From: Crocodylus rhombifer
Lineage: Eukaryota; Chordata; Crocodylia; Crocodylidae
Assembly: GCA_038503035.1 (NCBI GenBank)
Contig: JAVSML010019006.1
Location: 19,358-83,357, forward strand
Length of the DNA stretch: 64,000 nucleotides
Direction of reading: 5' to 3'
Made by a program: the position numbers and the translations under genes. Positions within the stretch are counted from its first letter, which is position 1; the number at the start of each line of letters is the position of its first letter. The notes below the pieces were generated by a model. The model saw only the letters and a list, made by a program, of their open reading frames with translations. It ran no database searches and was not told the DNA's origin. Shown here in pieces: positions 1 to 11,274 of this stretch.

Positions 1-1346
1 AGTTGGTCCAGTAAAACAGTGTTTCTCAACCTGTGGATCTTGACACAAAAGTCACAAGAATACATGAAAGGGTCACAAACAGACTTTAAAAATATTTCAA
101 AAATCTTTTAAAATTGATTCTCTTTCAAAGGAGAAAAACGTGAGAAACTGGGTTTTCCCTTGCAGGCTGGCAGTGCTCCACCCTGCAGGGGGCTGCTTGT
201 GGTTCCCCCATGTCCCACACACCTACTGCCTGTCCCCGGCACCCACCCCCCTTCCCCACACGCTGGGGGGCTGGGGCCTAGGAGGTGGGTCAGGAGTGAA
301 GGGCACCGGGTCGAGACTGGCCATTGAAGTTTACAAATGGGTCCTGGTACAAAAAAATGTCGAGAACCACTGCAGTAAAAGATAGCTGCCAAAATACCCC
401 CACCTCATATTTTCTGGACCATTGTGGCTTCAGCAACACTCCAGCCCTATGCCAGTATAATGACAGCAGCCCAGTGGGGTCCTGATCCTGATTGTGTCCT
501 GTAGGCACTAACATAGCTGCAAACAGATGTTGCATTCATCCGGAGGTAAGCCACTTTATCCCAGGACAAAGTGCAGTTGTACAGATATCCGCTGTCCTGT
601 GGGATAGATGCTAAAAGTTTCCTAGGTAAGAGGTAGAAACAACTGGGCCCAGGATATCAGAAAATACATCTGTAAAGTTATCCCAAGATTGAATCATTGA
701 ATCAGTGGCAGAAAAGTGGTACTGCATTCAGCTGCTCACTAAACCCTGGTTAGAAAGGGGATGTGTACATACACCAGGCCCAAAATATCTTTATTCCAGG
801 ACCAGCAGAGGCACCACTTATCCAAGGGTGCTCGTTAGACACGTTTCTGTCAAACCAGCTAATCTGCTTTAACGTTCCCAGCTCTGTCTGTCTGTAATAA
901 ACTTTCTTCCACCATTTGTGGACTGAATTCAGAGGCAAGTCTGCATTGGCATAAGTCAAATCTTCCAGCCCCTGTAGCAAGGCTCAAGATGAGGTAGACT
1001 GCACAAGGGTTACTTCCACTCCCGCGCCCTGCTGGGGCCAGCAGGAACAGTTAGCCTGTAACTGGCATGTCATTTCTGGCTTTGGGACAGAATCTGCCAG
1101 GATTTGAGTTGATATTCATAGAAATATTCATATATTAAATCACATGGAGGGTCTGGGGTACCAGCAGTTACATGGCCTCATAACTCCTGATCATTGGAAG
1201 TGGGCTGTCTTTGCTCCAAAAGTGCACATTCTCTCACCCCTCTGTGTGAGTTGCACTGTATTAGATTTACACACCATCCTCGTTAGAGGGGAGAGCTCGT
1301 CTGAAGCAGGATGACCTTCCTAACACCTCCTCTCCTTTCTCCCCAG
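1..1346 (+). other. 3' end of an ST3GAL3 intron (phase 1), upstream part outside window
   Basis: This stretch lies before the first recognisable coding exon and ends in a pyrimidine-rich tract and AG acceptor at 1341-1346. It holds a hAT-type element at 17-372. The rest looks like unique AT-moderate intron sequence, including an AT-rich patch near 1110-1145. No frame here resembles the residues that precede Asp133 in ST3GAL3, so the preceding exon must lie outside the window. Confidence 0.8.
17..372. mobile_element. Short non-autonomous hAT-type DNA transposon with perfect 8-bp target duplication
   Basis: The element starts CAGTGTTTCTCAACC and ends GTCGAGAACCACTG, so its ends form imperfect terminal inverted repeats of about 15 bp. 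It is flanked on both sides by the identical octamer CAGTAAAA (9-16 and 373-380), the 8-bp duplication expected for hAT superfamily insertion. At 356 bp it has no transposase frame and must have been mobilised in trans. A shorter relative in the opposite orientation lies at 15867-16127 and shares the interior, including the 'tttaaaggagaa' and 'caggctgg' segments. Confidence 0.85.
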
Positions 1347-1410
1347 ATAATCTGATCAAAGCCATCCTGGCAGCAACCAAAGATTACCGTCTAACTCCAG
1401 CCCTTGACAG
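1347..1410 (+). CDS. ST3GAL3: ST3GAL3 coding exon (human residues 133-154), 64 bp
   Basis: This exon encodes the segment from Asp133 (codon completed from the upstream exon's G) through Asp153 plus two bases of Ser154. It reads D-NLIKAIL...YRLTPALD, nearly the same as mammalian ST3GAL3. The region lies at the start of the lumenal catalytic domain, just before sialylmotif L. The acceptor is 'ctccccag' and the donor is AG|gtaaga. Phases are 1 on the left and 2 on the right. The encoded enzyme transfers N-acetylneuraminic acid from CMP-Neu5Ac in alpha-2,3 linkage to terminal galactose of Gal-beta-1,3/4-GlcNAc chains in the Golgi. The exon is short and lacks catalytic residues. Its identity rests on the sequence match and on correct splicing to the next exon. 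Confidence 0.95.
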
Positions 1411-2039
1411 GTAAGATGAGATCTTTCGGGAACAGAGGGAGCTAATAGCCATGACTCCTCACATTTCCAGAATGAGCCCTCAGGGGCCTGCCTCAGTGGG
1501 CTGGGAACAGGAGATGGGGTTGTTGTCCCAGCAAGCCTGCTAACGCTGGCAATTGGTTAGGTCACAACCTCAGGAGCCAACATTTACATTTAGACTTATC
1601 CTGATCTATGGCTGCAAAATGTGTCACACTGCCTGCCGCTGCCAGCTTGTCAAACAAGTGACTGACTGAGATTCAGCAAGCACTGTAACCCGTTGTCCCC
1701 TCCTCCCGTCCCTCCACCAGCAGACTCAGACCAGGGTATTCAGACAGAGAGGAGGGGCAAGCTTGTCCAGATCTCACTAATGCCTCTCACTTCCAGCTGG
1801 GATGTGACTGGGACCCTCAACAGGGGGATGGGGGTTTGGGCTGGCATGCTGCAGGGTGTGCATTCAGAATGATCTCCTTTCGACTTCCCTGTCCTAGCAT
1901 AGAGCTCCCTGCAGAAAATCCCCGGCAGTCCCTACAGATTCCTGCTCACAGCTGCTCCACTGGACTGGGAGATGGGGCTTGCAGGTTACCCTTACACCTT
2001 CCATCAGGAGACGGAGCCTGGAGAGGGCGTGGGAGAGAG

Positions 2040-2372
2040 CCTAAATAGGCTTTTGAGGCCTGAAGAAAAGTACCTGGAGCTCAGTCTCATAACTGAACAG
2101 GCAGAAATGGGAGCGGGTGATTTGATTATGGTGTATAAGTGCCTTTGGAGAGGGGGGAAGCAGTACTGGTGAGCTGCTGGACCTCCCAGGAGAACTGGTG
2201 GGTCCTTGTGATGCTTCCATGTCAAGCCTGGATGGGTTTCTGGAAGATGCTTTAGCTGATGATGATACAGGGGTAGCCGGGAAAGATATAATGGTCTATG
2301 ATAGATGACAGGTTGGACTTGATGATCTAATGGTCTCTTCTCCCCTTAAGCGCTGCGAAATCTATTGATCTA
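2040..2372 (+). mobile_element. CR1/L3-type LINE 3' end, internally deleted
   Basis: The segment carries hallmarks of an L3-like CR1 3' region. It has a 'ggagcgggtgatttgattatggt' type stretch (the 'GDLI-VYK' coding remnant), then 'cctggatgggtttctggaagatgc', then 'ggttggacttgatgatctaatggtc', and ends in short 'atctattgatctatt' tail repeats. The region between the VYK-like part and the tail is shortened. It directly abuts the next CR1 copy. The left boundary is approximate. Confidence 0.6.
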
Positions 2373-2375
2373 TTC

Positions 2376-3172
2376 ATTGTTTAACACTGAAAAATGCAAG
2401 GTTCTCCACCTTGGGAGAAAAAACCTGCAGCATCCGTGTAGACTCGGCAGTGCTACGCTGGATAGCACTACGGAAGAAAGAGACTCGGGGGTCATCATTG
2501 ACCACAAGATGATCATGAGCCTGCAATGCGATGCTGCGGCTAGTAAAGCGACCAAAACACTGACTTGCATCCATAGATGCTTCTCGAGCAAATCCCAGGA
2601 CGTCATTCTCCCCTTGTACTCGGCCTTGGTGAGGCTGTAGCTGGAGTACTGCATCCAGTTTTGGGCTCCACAATTCAAAAAGGATGTGGAGAAGCTTGAG
2701 AGGGTGCAGAGAAGAGCCACGCACATGATCAGAGGTCAGGAAAACAGACCTTACGATGACAGGCTGAGAGCCATGGGGCTCTTTAGCCTGGAAAAGCTTA
2801 GGCTCAGGGGTGATCTAGTGGCCACCTGTAAGTTTATCAGGGGTGACCACCAGGATCTGGGGGAACATCTGTTCACCAGAGCGCCCCAAGGGATGACGAG
2901 GTTGAAGGGTTATAAACTCCTGCAAGACCGTTTCAGGCAGGACATAAGGAAGAATTTCTTTACTGTCCGAGCACCCAAGGTCTGGAACAGTCTGCCAGCG
3001 GAGGTGGTTCAAGCACCTACATTGAACACCTTCAAGAGTAGATTGGATGCTTATCTTGCTGGGATCCTATGACCCCAGCTGACTTCCTGCCCTTCAGGCA
3101 GGGGGCTGGACTTGATGATCTTCCAAGGTGCCTTCCAGCCCGAATGTCTGAAATCTGTGAAATCTATGATCC
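2376..3172 (+). mobile_element. CR1 LINE, 3' part of ORF2 plus 3' tail (one stop codon)
   Basis: Translation gives the C-terminal part of CR1 reverse transcriptase ORF2: KCKVLHLGR, then VILPLYSALVR, then LERVQRRATHMI, then LFSLEKLRLRGDL, FRQDIRKNFFTVR and WNSLPAEVV, in one frame from about 2389 to 3072. A single in-frame TAG at 2638-2640 interrupts it, and the reverse transcriptase core upstream is missing. The copy is therefore a 5'-truncated dead remnant of about 0.8 kb. The 3' tail has the 'ctggacttgatgatcttccaaggtgcc' block and ends in 'tctgaaatctgtgaaatctatgat' repeats. The same subfamily, in reverse, is at 60713-60862. Confidence 0.9.
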
Positions 3173-4789
3173 TTCTCCGTGCTACTGCTGGTGGTAGGAA
3201 CAGGGCTCCAGGCTCGCTCTTCTACTTGGGTGCTGCTGCTCCCTGCAGGAAAGATATCAGAGTAATGCAGGGGACTGTGGGAAAGAAAAGAGGGGGTCAG
3301 CATTGTGAGGGGGTGCATGGTGTCAGCCCTGCCCCATTGCTCCCACATCCAGGCTCTGGCTCCATGGCAGCCCTGCATTTGTGCCCAGCAACTCATCCAT
3401 TTGTGGGGAGCATGATGGTGCTGCTTTGGCCAGGGCATAGATGCAGCCAGTGCTCTCTGTTTGGCATCCTCCTCTGAGGATCTGCAAGGAGCAGGGAAGA
3501 GAGGAGTGGGCCATGTGCCTGGGAATGCTAAAAGAAGACAGTGGGAGGGGGGTAAAATCAATTCCTCCAAATCATTAATCCCAGACTAGGTTTGCCCGAA
3601 ATTGCGGAGTGGGGAGAGCGGGGTTGCCTCAGCCTGTGGGACCTGCGAAATGACAGGTAAAGATAAGACCATCCCCGTGCAGCAGGCTTTCCTGGCTGCT
3701 CTGGGCTTTGCCCTGGCACCCTCGCCAGCACTCGGCCCTCACCCGAGCCGCAGAAGTGATGCGCACTGCGGCACGGGCTAACGCCCTGTTTGCTAAGGGG
3801 ACCTCTGGATCTGGGTCAGGCCCAGCAGACAGGAAGGAGCTGCCTTTCCACACAGCCCGCACCCGGCCGCACTGTCGCCAGCCCTGCCGCTGTGCCCTGG
3901 GGATTCCTTCTTGGGTGCTGCTGTCACTGACCCTCAGTGAGGCCTGGGCACCCGCATGGCGGCAGACTGCTAACAGTCGCCATGGAAGCTGAGATGGCAG
4001 GCATGCCTGCCCCTCCTGACCGCCCGCACGACCCGGTGCTGGAGCAAAGCACGCTCAATCCTTCAGCATCCTCACACACCCGTCCTCGGCTCCAGCTGAT
4101 CCCTCCGTGGTCAGTACAGCTGCACCAAGCACGGCAGAGACCAGCTGCAGCACAGAGGGGTGGACGCTGCAGTTCAAATACAATGTGGAACATAGCCCAA
4201 GCGATGGCATGCTGTCTTAGCTGTTCCTTGTGGCTGCTTATTATGGGCCCCTCCCACCAAGCCATTCCCCACACCCATTTCCCAGTTTGAAGGAGTCAGA
4301 GCTCAAGGTGTGCAGCAGGACTGCCCTGCACCACAGCTCTGTTTGCTCGTTCTGAGATGGACGCTCGGGAAGGCACGAGGCAGCAGTCGGCCGTCCCAAC
4401 AGATCTGGTAGCTGACCTCAGCTCACCCTCTCCTTCCAGTTCAGAATCCATCCCACCGCTTGTCCACTAATCCCCAACCCAGGCCTTGCAGCTCATCTGG
4501 TTCCTCTGCTCCCTCTCCAGAGGGGATCAACACCTGTAGTGGCTTCCTCCAGTGTCAGTTTGTCCCCTGAATATGGTGTTTTCCCATTTACAGTGAAAAG
4601 TAATTATTTTTCTATTCTATCAGTAACTGAGGAGGTTGTTAAATGCAGCTGTACAATATTTGTAAGTCAATTGGCACTCACAAGTGTCAAAAGAAGTGGA
4701 ACACTTAACCGCTAATACTGGTTTTTAACAGTCCTTGGAGTTTTGGGGAAGTTCCAGAGATCTGGGGGGAAAAAGCTGATGCTCTGCCA

Positions 4790-5570
4790 TTATTTAAAGG
4801 GTAAATGAGATGAGCAGTGTAATTAGGCTGATGAGCTTGACATCGATCCCAGGCAAAATCATGGAAAGGTCGATCTAGGACGCAATCAGTATGGTTGGCA
4901 GTGTAGCTAATGTTAATTACTGTGGATTTTGTGGAAAATGCATCTTGTCAAGTACACTTGAGATTTTGTTTTGTGCTGTTGCAGGTTTTCTTGATACCAG
5001 TAGCTGTGTGCATATAGTGAGACTGCTGTAGGGTGTTTGACTTAGTGCCACGTGCTGTTCTGCTTTGGGTTTTTTGGTTTATAATGTAGTGCTGTACAAA
5101 GAAGCACTGGGAATCACTGGATTAGAAAATGCTTAACTCAGAGATCTAAAAAAGTCCTTGCAAGTGGGGAGTCGTCATTCTGCGGTGGTGCTGCTACTGG
5201 ATCCATGTGGGGGGTGGGGGGTCTCTTTCCAGCCCAATGCAATCTCTATTAGTGATTTGGGAAACGTAAAATCATTGGTACTGATATTTGCAGATGCACA
5301 AAAACTGGTAGGATGGTAAATATTGATAAAGATAAGTCGGTGATTGGGACTGATCCAGATCAGCTGGTAGAGGCAGGCCGTGCAAGCAGCTGTTGTTTTA
5401 ATAGCCAGATGCAAGGACTGAGAAATGGCGAGGTGGGGGAATGTGATAACAATAGGAAGGGCTTAGCGGTAGTGGTAGGTGACCATTCCAGCACGATCTG
5501 TGACACCGAGGGACAGAGGTAACATCTGAAGTTCTTCAGACACCCTTTGAAGCAATGCAAGAGTAATCCT
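4790..5570 (+). mobile_element. Degenerate CR1/L3 LINE reverse-transcriptase remnant
   Basis: Two old blocks are recognisable. At 4830-4895 'gcttgacatcgatcccaggcaaaatcatggaaa' matches the CR1/L3 'SLTSVPGKIMEK' coding region. At 5250-5365 'tttgcagatgcacaaaaactgg' followed by 'ggtaaatattgataaagat' and 'gatccagatcagctggta' matches the region after the reverse transcriptase catalytic box, where the usual GATGAC reads GATGCA. Frames are broken between the blocks. Boundaries are approximate. Confidence 0.6.
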
Positions 5571-5587
5571 GAAGGAAACCACTACTA

Positions 5588-6063
5588 CAGGGGTTGGCAA
5601 CCTCTGCCACGAGTGCCAGAGTGTGGCACGTGAAGCCATGTTGCTCAGCACACCACAGCCAGCCCCAGCTCTGAGCAGGCCCCTGCTGCTGGCCATGGAG
5701 CCTGGGCTGCTTGCAGTGGGTGGCAAGGAGGCCGCAAGCCCTGCTGTGAGCAGCCCGGTCCCAGTGGTGGAGGGCAGAGGTCTGCCCAGAGTCTGGGCTG
5801 TGTGGTGGGCAGTAGGGTCCTGCCCAGAGCCCAGGTTGCTCGCAACAAGTGGCTGCACCAGTGTCTGTAGTCCCAGCCCAGCTCGTCTCCAGCAGTGGCT
5901 GTACGCACGCCACAGGGGGCATGGTGGAGAAGGAGCTGGGGCTGCGCTGCCACAAGGATTGGGCCCCTCACGGCTGCCCCCTCACCCTCCTGGCATACCA
6001 ACATCTTCCAAGTGGAGGTTGCAGGCTTTTTGGCACTTGGCCCAAAAATATTGCTGATCCCTG
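5588..6063. mobile_element. Non-autonomous hAT-type element, 476 bp, with 8-bp target duplication
   Basis: The left end is CAGGGGTTGGCAACC and the right end is ATTGCTGATCCCTG, giving the CAGGGGTCGGCAACC-type terminal inverted repeats common in vertebrate hAT elements. Flanks are cactacta (5580-5587) and cactgcta (6064-6071), a 7/8 match. Near both ends the 'gtggcacgtgaagcc' and 'tttttggcacttggccc' segments also resemble inverted copies. No transposase frame is present. The interior is GC-rich and gives chance open frames in several directions. Confidence 0.8.
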
Positions 6064-8314
6064 CACTGCTATTTAAAAGACTTCAGAATGGATCTCTCCC
6101 TGTTATGTATGTACTCTGTACAGAGCACAACAGGGGACCCCTCGAGTCCTCCAGTATCCCACAACGCTATGTCCCTTCCCCCACACTTCCCCACAAATGG
6201 AGGAGGGGAAGCACAAGAAGCTGCTTGGGGTGGAGGCGTCCTGGAGGACAGAGCCCGAGCAGACAGAAGATCGCTCAGGGACAGTCAGCTGCACTGGCCC
6301 CTCTTCCCCCCGTGATGGGGGCACAGCTCCCTGTCAGACCCCCCGGCCGCATGTGGTCACAGCAGTCTGGAAGCACCCTGGCATGCAGCTGCACACTGAA
6401 GAGCTTCACCTGTCCTGTCTGTTCCTGCCCTTGATGTGGAAGCAATTCCTGGTGGCTTTAATTCAGCAGAAGAAGCTGTAATGAGCCAAACAGATGCAGT
6501 CTGTAAATGAGTGCATGTTTCTAGCAGTGAGAGGGTTTAGTCATTGCTATGAAGCCTTTGAGGCTGGATGTCATCTTGCAAAGGGTACAATCAGATGAAT
6601 GACTTGGTGAGCAGTTAAATGGATGGGTGAACTCTTGTTTGCTAAGGGCCAAGCTCGTGGGATTCAGCTCTCATTTGCACAGGGTAAGAGTGTGCACGTG
6701 GGCAGTTACCTCAGAGCAGCTGATCTGTGGTGAACTGCCACCCCTGCTTTTACCTGCTGTGTCCACTCATCCTGGAGTGACCCTAGTGCCCTGCCCTCAA
6801 ACAAGCGCCCTGCTCTCTGGCATGCTCAGTGTCTCTGAGCCCTGGGTTCAGCTGCATGTGCCAGAGACTGGGGTGGGTGTTCAGGGAGCGAGGAGTGCAG
6901 AGGATGGGCATCCTGCTGAGGATGGGACCAAACCGACAGCATTTGACCTAACCCATGACAAACCTGGGACTGGTGCTGAAAATGAGACTGTCGTGGTGGA
7001 AGCTGAATGCTTACTCCCATCTTATGCCCTAAATGGAGCCTGATGCAGAAATTGCAGGCCCAGGAGAAGATGCCATGGGCTGTTTGAGAGGTCACACTGG
7101 ACAGTCAGAACAGCCCATGGCTCTACGGAGTCCATGAAAAGTACACGTCGCCTCTCAGGACCGGATATCTTCATTATAGTCCTACCTCTCTGCAGGGCTT
7201 GTCACCATCTTCACGTTAATGTGGCTGCAGCTGAAGTCCTGACACCTTCCTTTCCCCACCTCCACCACATGTGCACCTTCTTCTTTTTGACAAAACTTTT
7301 TTCCTCTCTGGGTTCTAGCTCGTAAATTTGGGATTAATGGACTCCTTCCTCTCCTTGCCACATGTATTGGCTGCACTATCAAATCCTGCTGCACTGTTCT
7401 CCCTAACTCTCCCATCCTCTCCTGTCTGGCCCACTGTCCATGGTCCGTTTGCATGCCCTAAGCGTGTCCTGACTTGGCTGCTATAATCACCAGCCCCCTT
7501 TTGGCCTTAGTGACACACAGGCTTGCCCTGTCCCGCCATCCAGAGCAGAGCAGCCGAAGTTCTCCTGCTCATCAGCAGACCCAGCTGTGTCATCGCGGGT
7601 GCTGTGTTCCCCTAATGTATTTGTAGCTGTGCTTGGAAGCTGCCGAGCGCTCCTTGGGCACTGTGTTACTGCGTGCCTGTGGCGTCAGCTGGCAGGCGTA
7701 GCAGTAGATCAGTCCTCAGTCATTTTGTTCCACCTCTAAAGTTCACTTCAGGCCCAGTCTTAGTGACTGACACCAGAGCCTGGCAGGAGTGAGCCACCTC
7801 TGCAATTTTATGAGAAACGGTTGCAGTGAAGCAGCATCTCGATGTCGCCCAAGGATTAATTTCTTGCTTGCTAGCAAAAAGAGAAAGTCTGCTGATGTCA
7901 TGCCTCTTCCCCCCACTCTGTGCTTGTGACACTGGGCCTTTCTTCTCTTTGGACTGCTCTCTTGTGACAGGGGAAAAAGAATCAGGCCTGTAGTTCCTGA
8001 AGCTCTTCATGTTTTGGGGCCCAGGTAGGTGAGGCCCTGACGAGAGCACTCAGAGGAGTGTTTTCTCCGGTTCCTCCAGTATTCCTCGGGGCATCTAGGC
8101 GGAGCACGGTGGAGCAGGCACGCGCCAGCCTGGATGGGCGCTGTCCATGCCTCATACTCGCCGCTCCACTGGGTTCAACCCTTTTGGGGGTGTCCAGAGC
8201 AAAGTCCTGCAGAGCCCTGCTGTGGCTGGGTAAGAGCCCAAAGCAGGAAGGCTTCTTGTATCACTCAGGACTAGCTGCAACTGGCCTTTTACATCTCCTG
8301 AAATGCCCAGGGCC

Positions 8315-8410
8315 ATTGAATCATAGAAGAGTTGGGCTGGAAGGGACCTCAGGGGATCGCATCTAATCTAGCTCCCTGTTAAAAGCAGGATCAGGCCTGT
8401 TTGGGAAAGT
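8315..8410 (-). mobile_element. CR1 LINE 3' tail, reverse orientation
   Basis: The sequence 'attgaatcatagaagagttgggctggaagggacctcagggga' is the reverse complement of a CR1 3' end. It is followed by 'ctccctgttaaaagcaggatcaggcctg', the neighbouring 3' UTR block. Only about 95 bp are recognisable. Confidence 0.75.
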
Positions 8411-8574
8411 CAACACTGGTCTCTTAAAATTTCAGTCTCTGAGTGCCTGTTTCACATACCGTACGGTGTCTCCTTCCACGTGCATCGGGGTGACTTCGTC
8501 TGAGCATGTTCATGTCTGCAGGATAACATGGTAGCAACATCAAGCTCTTATGTACTGCTGCTTAGTCTGTTAGA

Positions 8575-8750
8575 CAAGGGGTTGGGGTCAGCGTCCCCAT
8601 TTGCACACATGGGGAAAGTGAGCCGAGGGTTGGGGGTGGGGGAACTCTCTTGCCCCACTAGTGATCGAGGTCACTAAGCCAAGCAGTGGCAGTGCCAGGT
8701 ATTGCACCCAGGTCTCTGGGTCTCAGCCCGGTGGTGTGTCTACTGGGTTT
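8575..8750 (-). mobile_element. MIR/CORE-type SINE, reverse orientation
   Basis: The run 'ccccatttgcacacatggggaaagtgagccgaggg', then 'gaggtcactaagccaagcagtggcagtgccaggtattgcacccaggtctctggg', follows the MIR consensus in reverse complement order (CCCCATTTTACAGATGAGGAAACTGAG..., ...GAACCCAGGTCTC). It is diverged, as expected for an ancient SINE. Confidence 0.7.
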
Positions 8751-9270
8751 GGGACTCGTCATCACGTTGCAGGAGGCCGACCTGCCATTCAGTCTTCCTG
8801 TCCTTTGTGTGATCAGATGCCATCTGTGTTGCAGGTGCTAATCTCTGGCATACCGACTGGATCAGTCACACTTCGTTTAGTGGAGAGAAGGGACTTTCCT
8901 CAGTATCTTTTACTAGATTATGAAATGAAGGTTGGGTAACGGCTTAGGTAACTTACGGGTTTAACTGAAGCCAGCCAGATCCAGGAAGCAGCAAGAGGAG
9001 CTTGCCTCTCCTAGTCGTGCTGCAGGTGGTATGCAGTATTGGGCACTTTGCCCTGTGTGCCAGGTGGCCATGATAAACTGAGCTAAGGATGGAGCATGAC
9101 CCTGTCCTCCCCTCTCCCCCACAGCTCAGCTTCCTTTCCTTAAAACTCCTGGTGTTCCCAGAGGTTTCCCGGCATGCGTGGATAGCCGCAAGCTGCACAG
9201 AAGCTGGGCTGTAAGTGGCTCTGTGTAAGTGAACAACTTAACCCCCAGCTGTTCCCTGTTCCCTCCACAG

Positions 9271-9366
9271 TCTTAGCTGCCGGCGCTGTATCATTGTGGG
9301 AAACGGTGGAGTGCTTGCAAACAAGTCGCTGGGGTTGAAAATCGATGAATACGATATTGTCGTCAG
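9271..9366 (+). CDS. ST3GAL3: ST3GAL3 coding exon (human residues 154-186), first half of sialylmotif L
   Basis: The 96-bp exon reads (S)LSCRRCIIVGNGGVLANKS...YDIVV(R), the N-terminal part of sialylmotif L. This motif binds the CMP part of the donor CMP-Neu5Ac. The second cysteine of CRRC (human Cys160) forms the conserved disulfide with the motif S cysteine (Cys314), encoded at 47990-48136. The VGNGG turn and the D-Y-D-I-V-V-R end are intact. Differences from human are conservative (SLR to SLS, SRIDD to LKIDE). The acceptor is 'ccctccacag' and the donor is AG|gtgagt. Both flanking introns are phase 2. I see no frameshift or stop. Confidence 0.97.
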
Positions 9367-10125
9367 GTGAGTCCTCAGGGCCCCTCTGTTCCCATCCTCC
9401 CTTTTCAGTAGAAGCTGATACTCTACATACACGAGGGTTTCAGCTCCCCACAGCTCACACCTTAACCAGCAATGAACTGCACGGGCAGTCAGGGGGCAGC
9501 ATGTGGTCGGGGGAGAATTAACCTGGCCTATAAAGGTGCCTGCGTTGTGTCTGCTTGCAGTCACCTCAAAGGGCAAGGCAGTTCATGCCTATATTGAAGC
9601 CTCCAGGTCTTTTCCAGCTGCCTTCCCTTCAGTGACCCACTTCCCTGTTCTGCCAACATCCTTCTCTTCTGCCTGATACCTACTATTTGCTTTTGTCGGA
9701 GGTGCTTCCACGCAGCTCTGGCAGACACTATAGATAAACACGGGCACAGCACTCCCTGGGCCTTGCCTGGTGCTTCAGAAGTGGTCAGGAGCAAAAGAGC
9801 GTGCTGACCACAGTGAGAAGGTCTGAGAAAGAAGTGGGGCTGCCCTGCAGTAAGGGGTAGAAATCAAGGGTAATCTAGGTGTGGCCCCCAAAACCAAATG
9901 AATAGTTGCCTGTTTTCCATAAGACCAGTGATAACACATCTGAGGGTGATGGCAAATGGCAAGGAGGGCCCAGAAATGGAAACTATCACCGCCATCATGG
10001 GAGCTGAACTCAAAAAGCAAAATGCTCACAGGTTGTGGTGCTGAGGCAGTCTCTATCCCTAAATTCTAGGGGGGAAAACCACATGAAATAACAGGTGCGG
10101 GAACAAGGATTATTAATCAATCTAT

Positions 10126-10160
10126 TTGGGTTGGGTTGGGTTGGGTTGGGTTGGGTTGGG
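10126..10160. repeat. (TTGGG)7 pentanucleotide microsatellite
   Basis: Seven perfect TTGGG units occur in a row. The pentamer resembles but is not the vertebrate telomere hexamer TTAGGG. Confidence 0.98.
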
Positions 10161-10429
10161 GAGAACAGTGCAACTGGAGAGTAGCAGAGAGAGTGCCTGT
10201 ACTCACAAAGGGGTTGAGAAAAGCAGGGGAATGGACCCGTGTGAGCAGCCACAGGGTGCTAACCTGACCTCAGCTGAATGCCAGGCCTCAGAGCAAGTTT
10301 GGAAGGAAGGAGTACTTGAAGACAGAGAAGTGAACAAAAATGAGCCAAAATGCATCATGGGTTTATCAAAGGCTGATCATACCAGGCCACACTGCTATCT
10401 GTTCTTGATAAGATGATTGATTTTCCAGA

Positions 10430-11015
10430 CAAGGGAAACACAGCAGATCTTGTCTAGCTGGACTTCAATAAAGCCCTTGACACAGAGCCACGTGGAAATT
10501 TATTAGCTGGCTGGAGAGGATGGGGATTAGTATGAGAACTATAAGGTTAACAGCGAGCTAGGAAATGGGGTTAATTAGAGATTAATTAACATTTCTCTTG
10601 TAAGCTGGGAGCTCATCAGTGGACATGAGAGAAGAGGAGGAAGGCTGGGGTGTATTAGTTGATCTTGGGATGACCATGAGCCAAATCTGATGCAGTCACC
10701 AGAAAGGCAGGTGCAAGCCATTTCCAGTAGCAAATGGGGTGAGCCATTTCCAGCAGCAACGTGGAAGCAGTAATGCCAGGCCCAGGTGGGACCTCACCTG
10801 GGGAGCTGCATGTAGTACTGCTCGTCCCATTCCACAGCAACAAATTCTGCCTGGCACAAGGGCAGAGAGGGACTGTGTGGTTTTGCTGAGAGGTCAGACA
10901 GTGGATTTTTCCGGGATGTTTGGTCAGGGCTGATCCTGCCTAAGGGTGGACTTGGACTGGATGTGACCTCCACAGCTCCCTGCCAGCCCTGTGGCTCTGA
11001 GCCTGTGATTTCAGA
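10430..11015 (+). mobile_element. Degenerate CR1 LINE remnant with 3' tail
   Basis: The block 'ctggacttcaataaagcccttgacacagagcca' at 10459-10491 is the CR1 'LDF-KAFDT' reverse transcriptase motif. Around 10663-10725 'gatcttgggatgaccatgagccaaa' matches the later ORF2 region. The copy ends in a CR1 tail, 'cttggactggatgtgacctccacagctccctgccagccctgtggctctgagcctgtgattt' (10949-11011). Large internal deletions and many stops show it is old. Confidence 0.65.
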
Positions 11016-11274
11016 GATGATCAGGGAAACAGAGAGTTGACCTTAGAGAAGAGAGGATAAAGAGCTGGGCTTTTTTAGGTAGGCAAAACAAAGGCTGAGA
11101 GGGAAGGGGTCTGCTCTCTGCCACTATGCCCGGGTAAGCATCAGGGAAGGAGAGGAGCCATGTCGGCAAGCAGGCCAGGTGGCACAAGAGCACGTGGGTC
11201 TGAGGGGGGGCGTGAAGGAATTCAGCTGGAAGTTCGGAGGAGGTCTGTGCCTGAAGAGTGTGAGGGTTTTTTCA

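Larger units (their letters stand above)
1411..9270 (+). other. ST3GAL3: ST3GAL3 intron, 7,860 bp, phase 2
   Basis: The intron begins gtaaga and ends with ccctccacag. It contains CR1/L3 LINE fragments (about 2040-2372, 2376-3172 and 4790-5570), a hAT element (5588-6063), a CR1 tail in reverse (8315-8410) and a MIR-like SINE (8575-8750). The stretches 1411-2040, 3173-4790, 6064-8314 and 8751-9270 showed no recognisable gene or repeat. Confidence 0.9.

Noticed and set aside
10126..10160. Interstitial telomere repeat
   Set aside because: The unit is TTGGG, not TTAGGG. It is a plain pentamer microsatellite.
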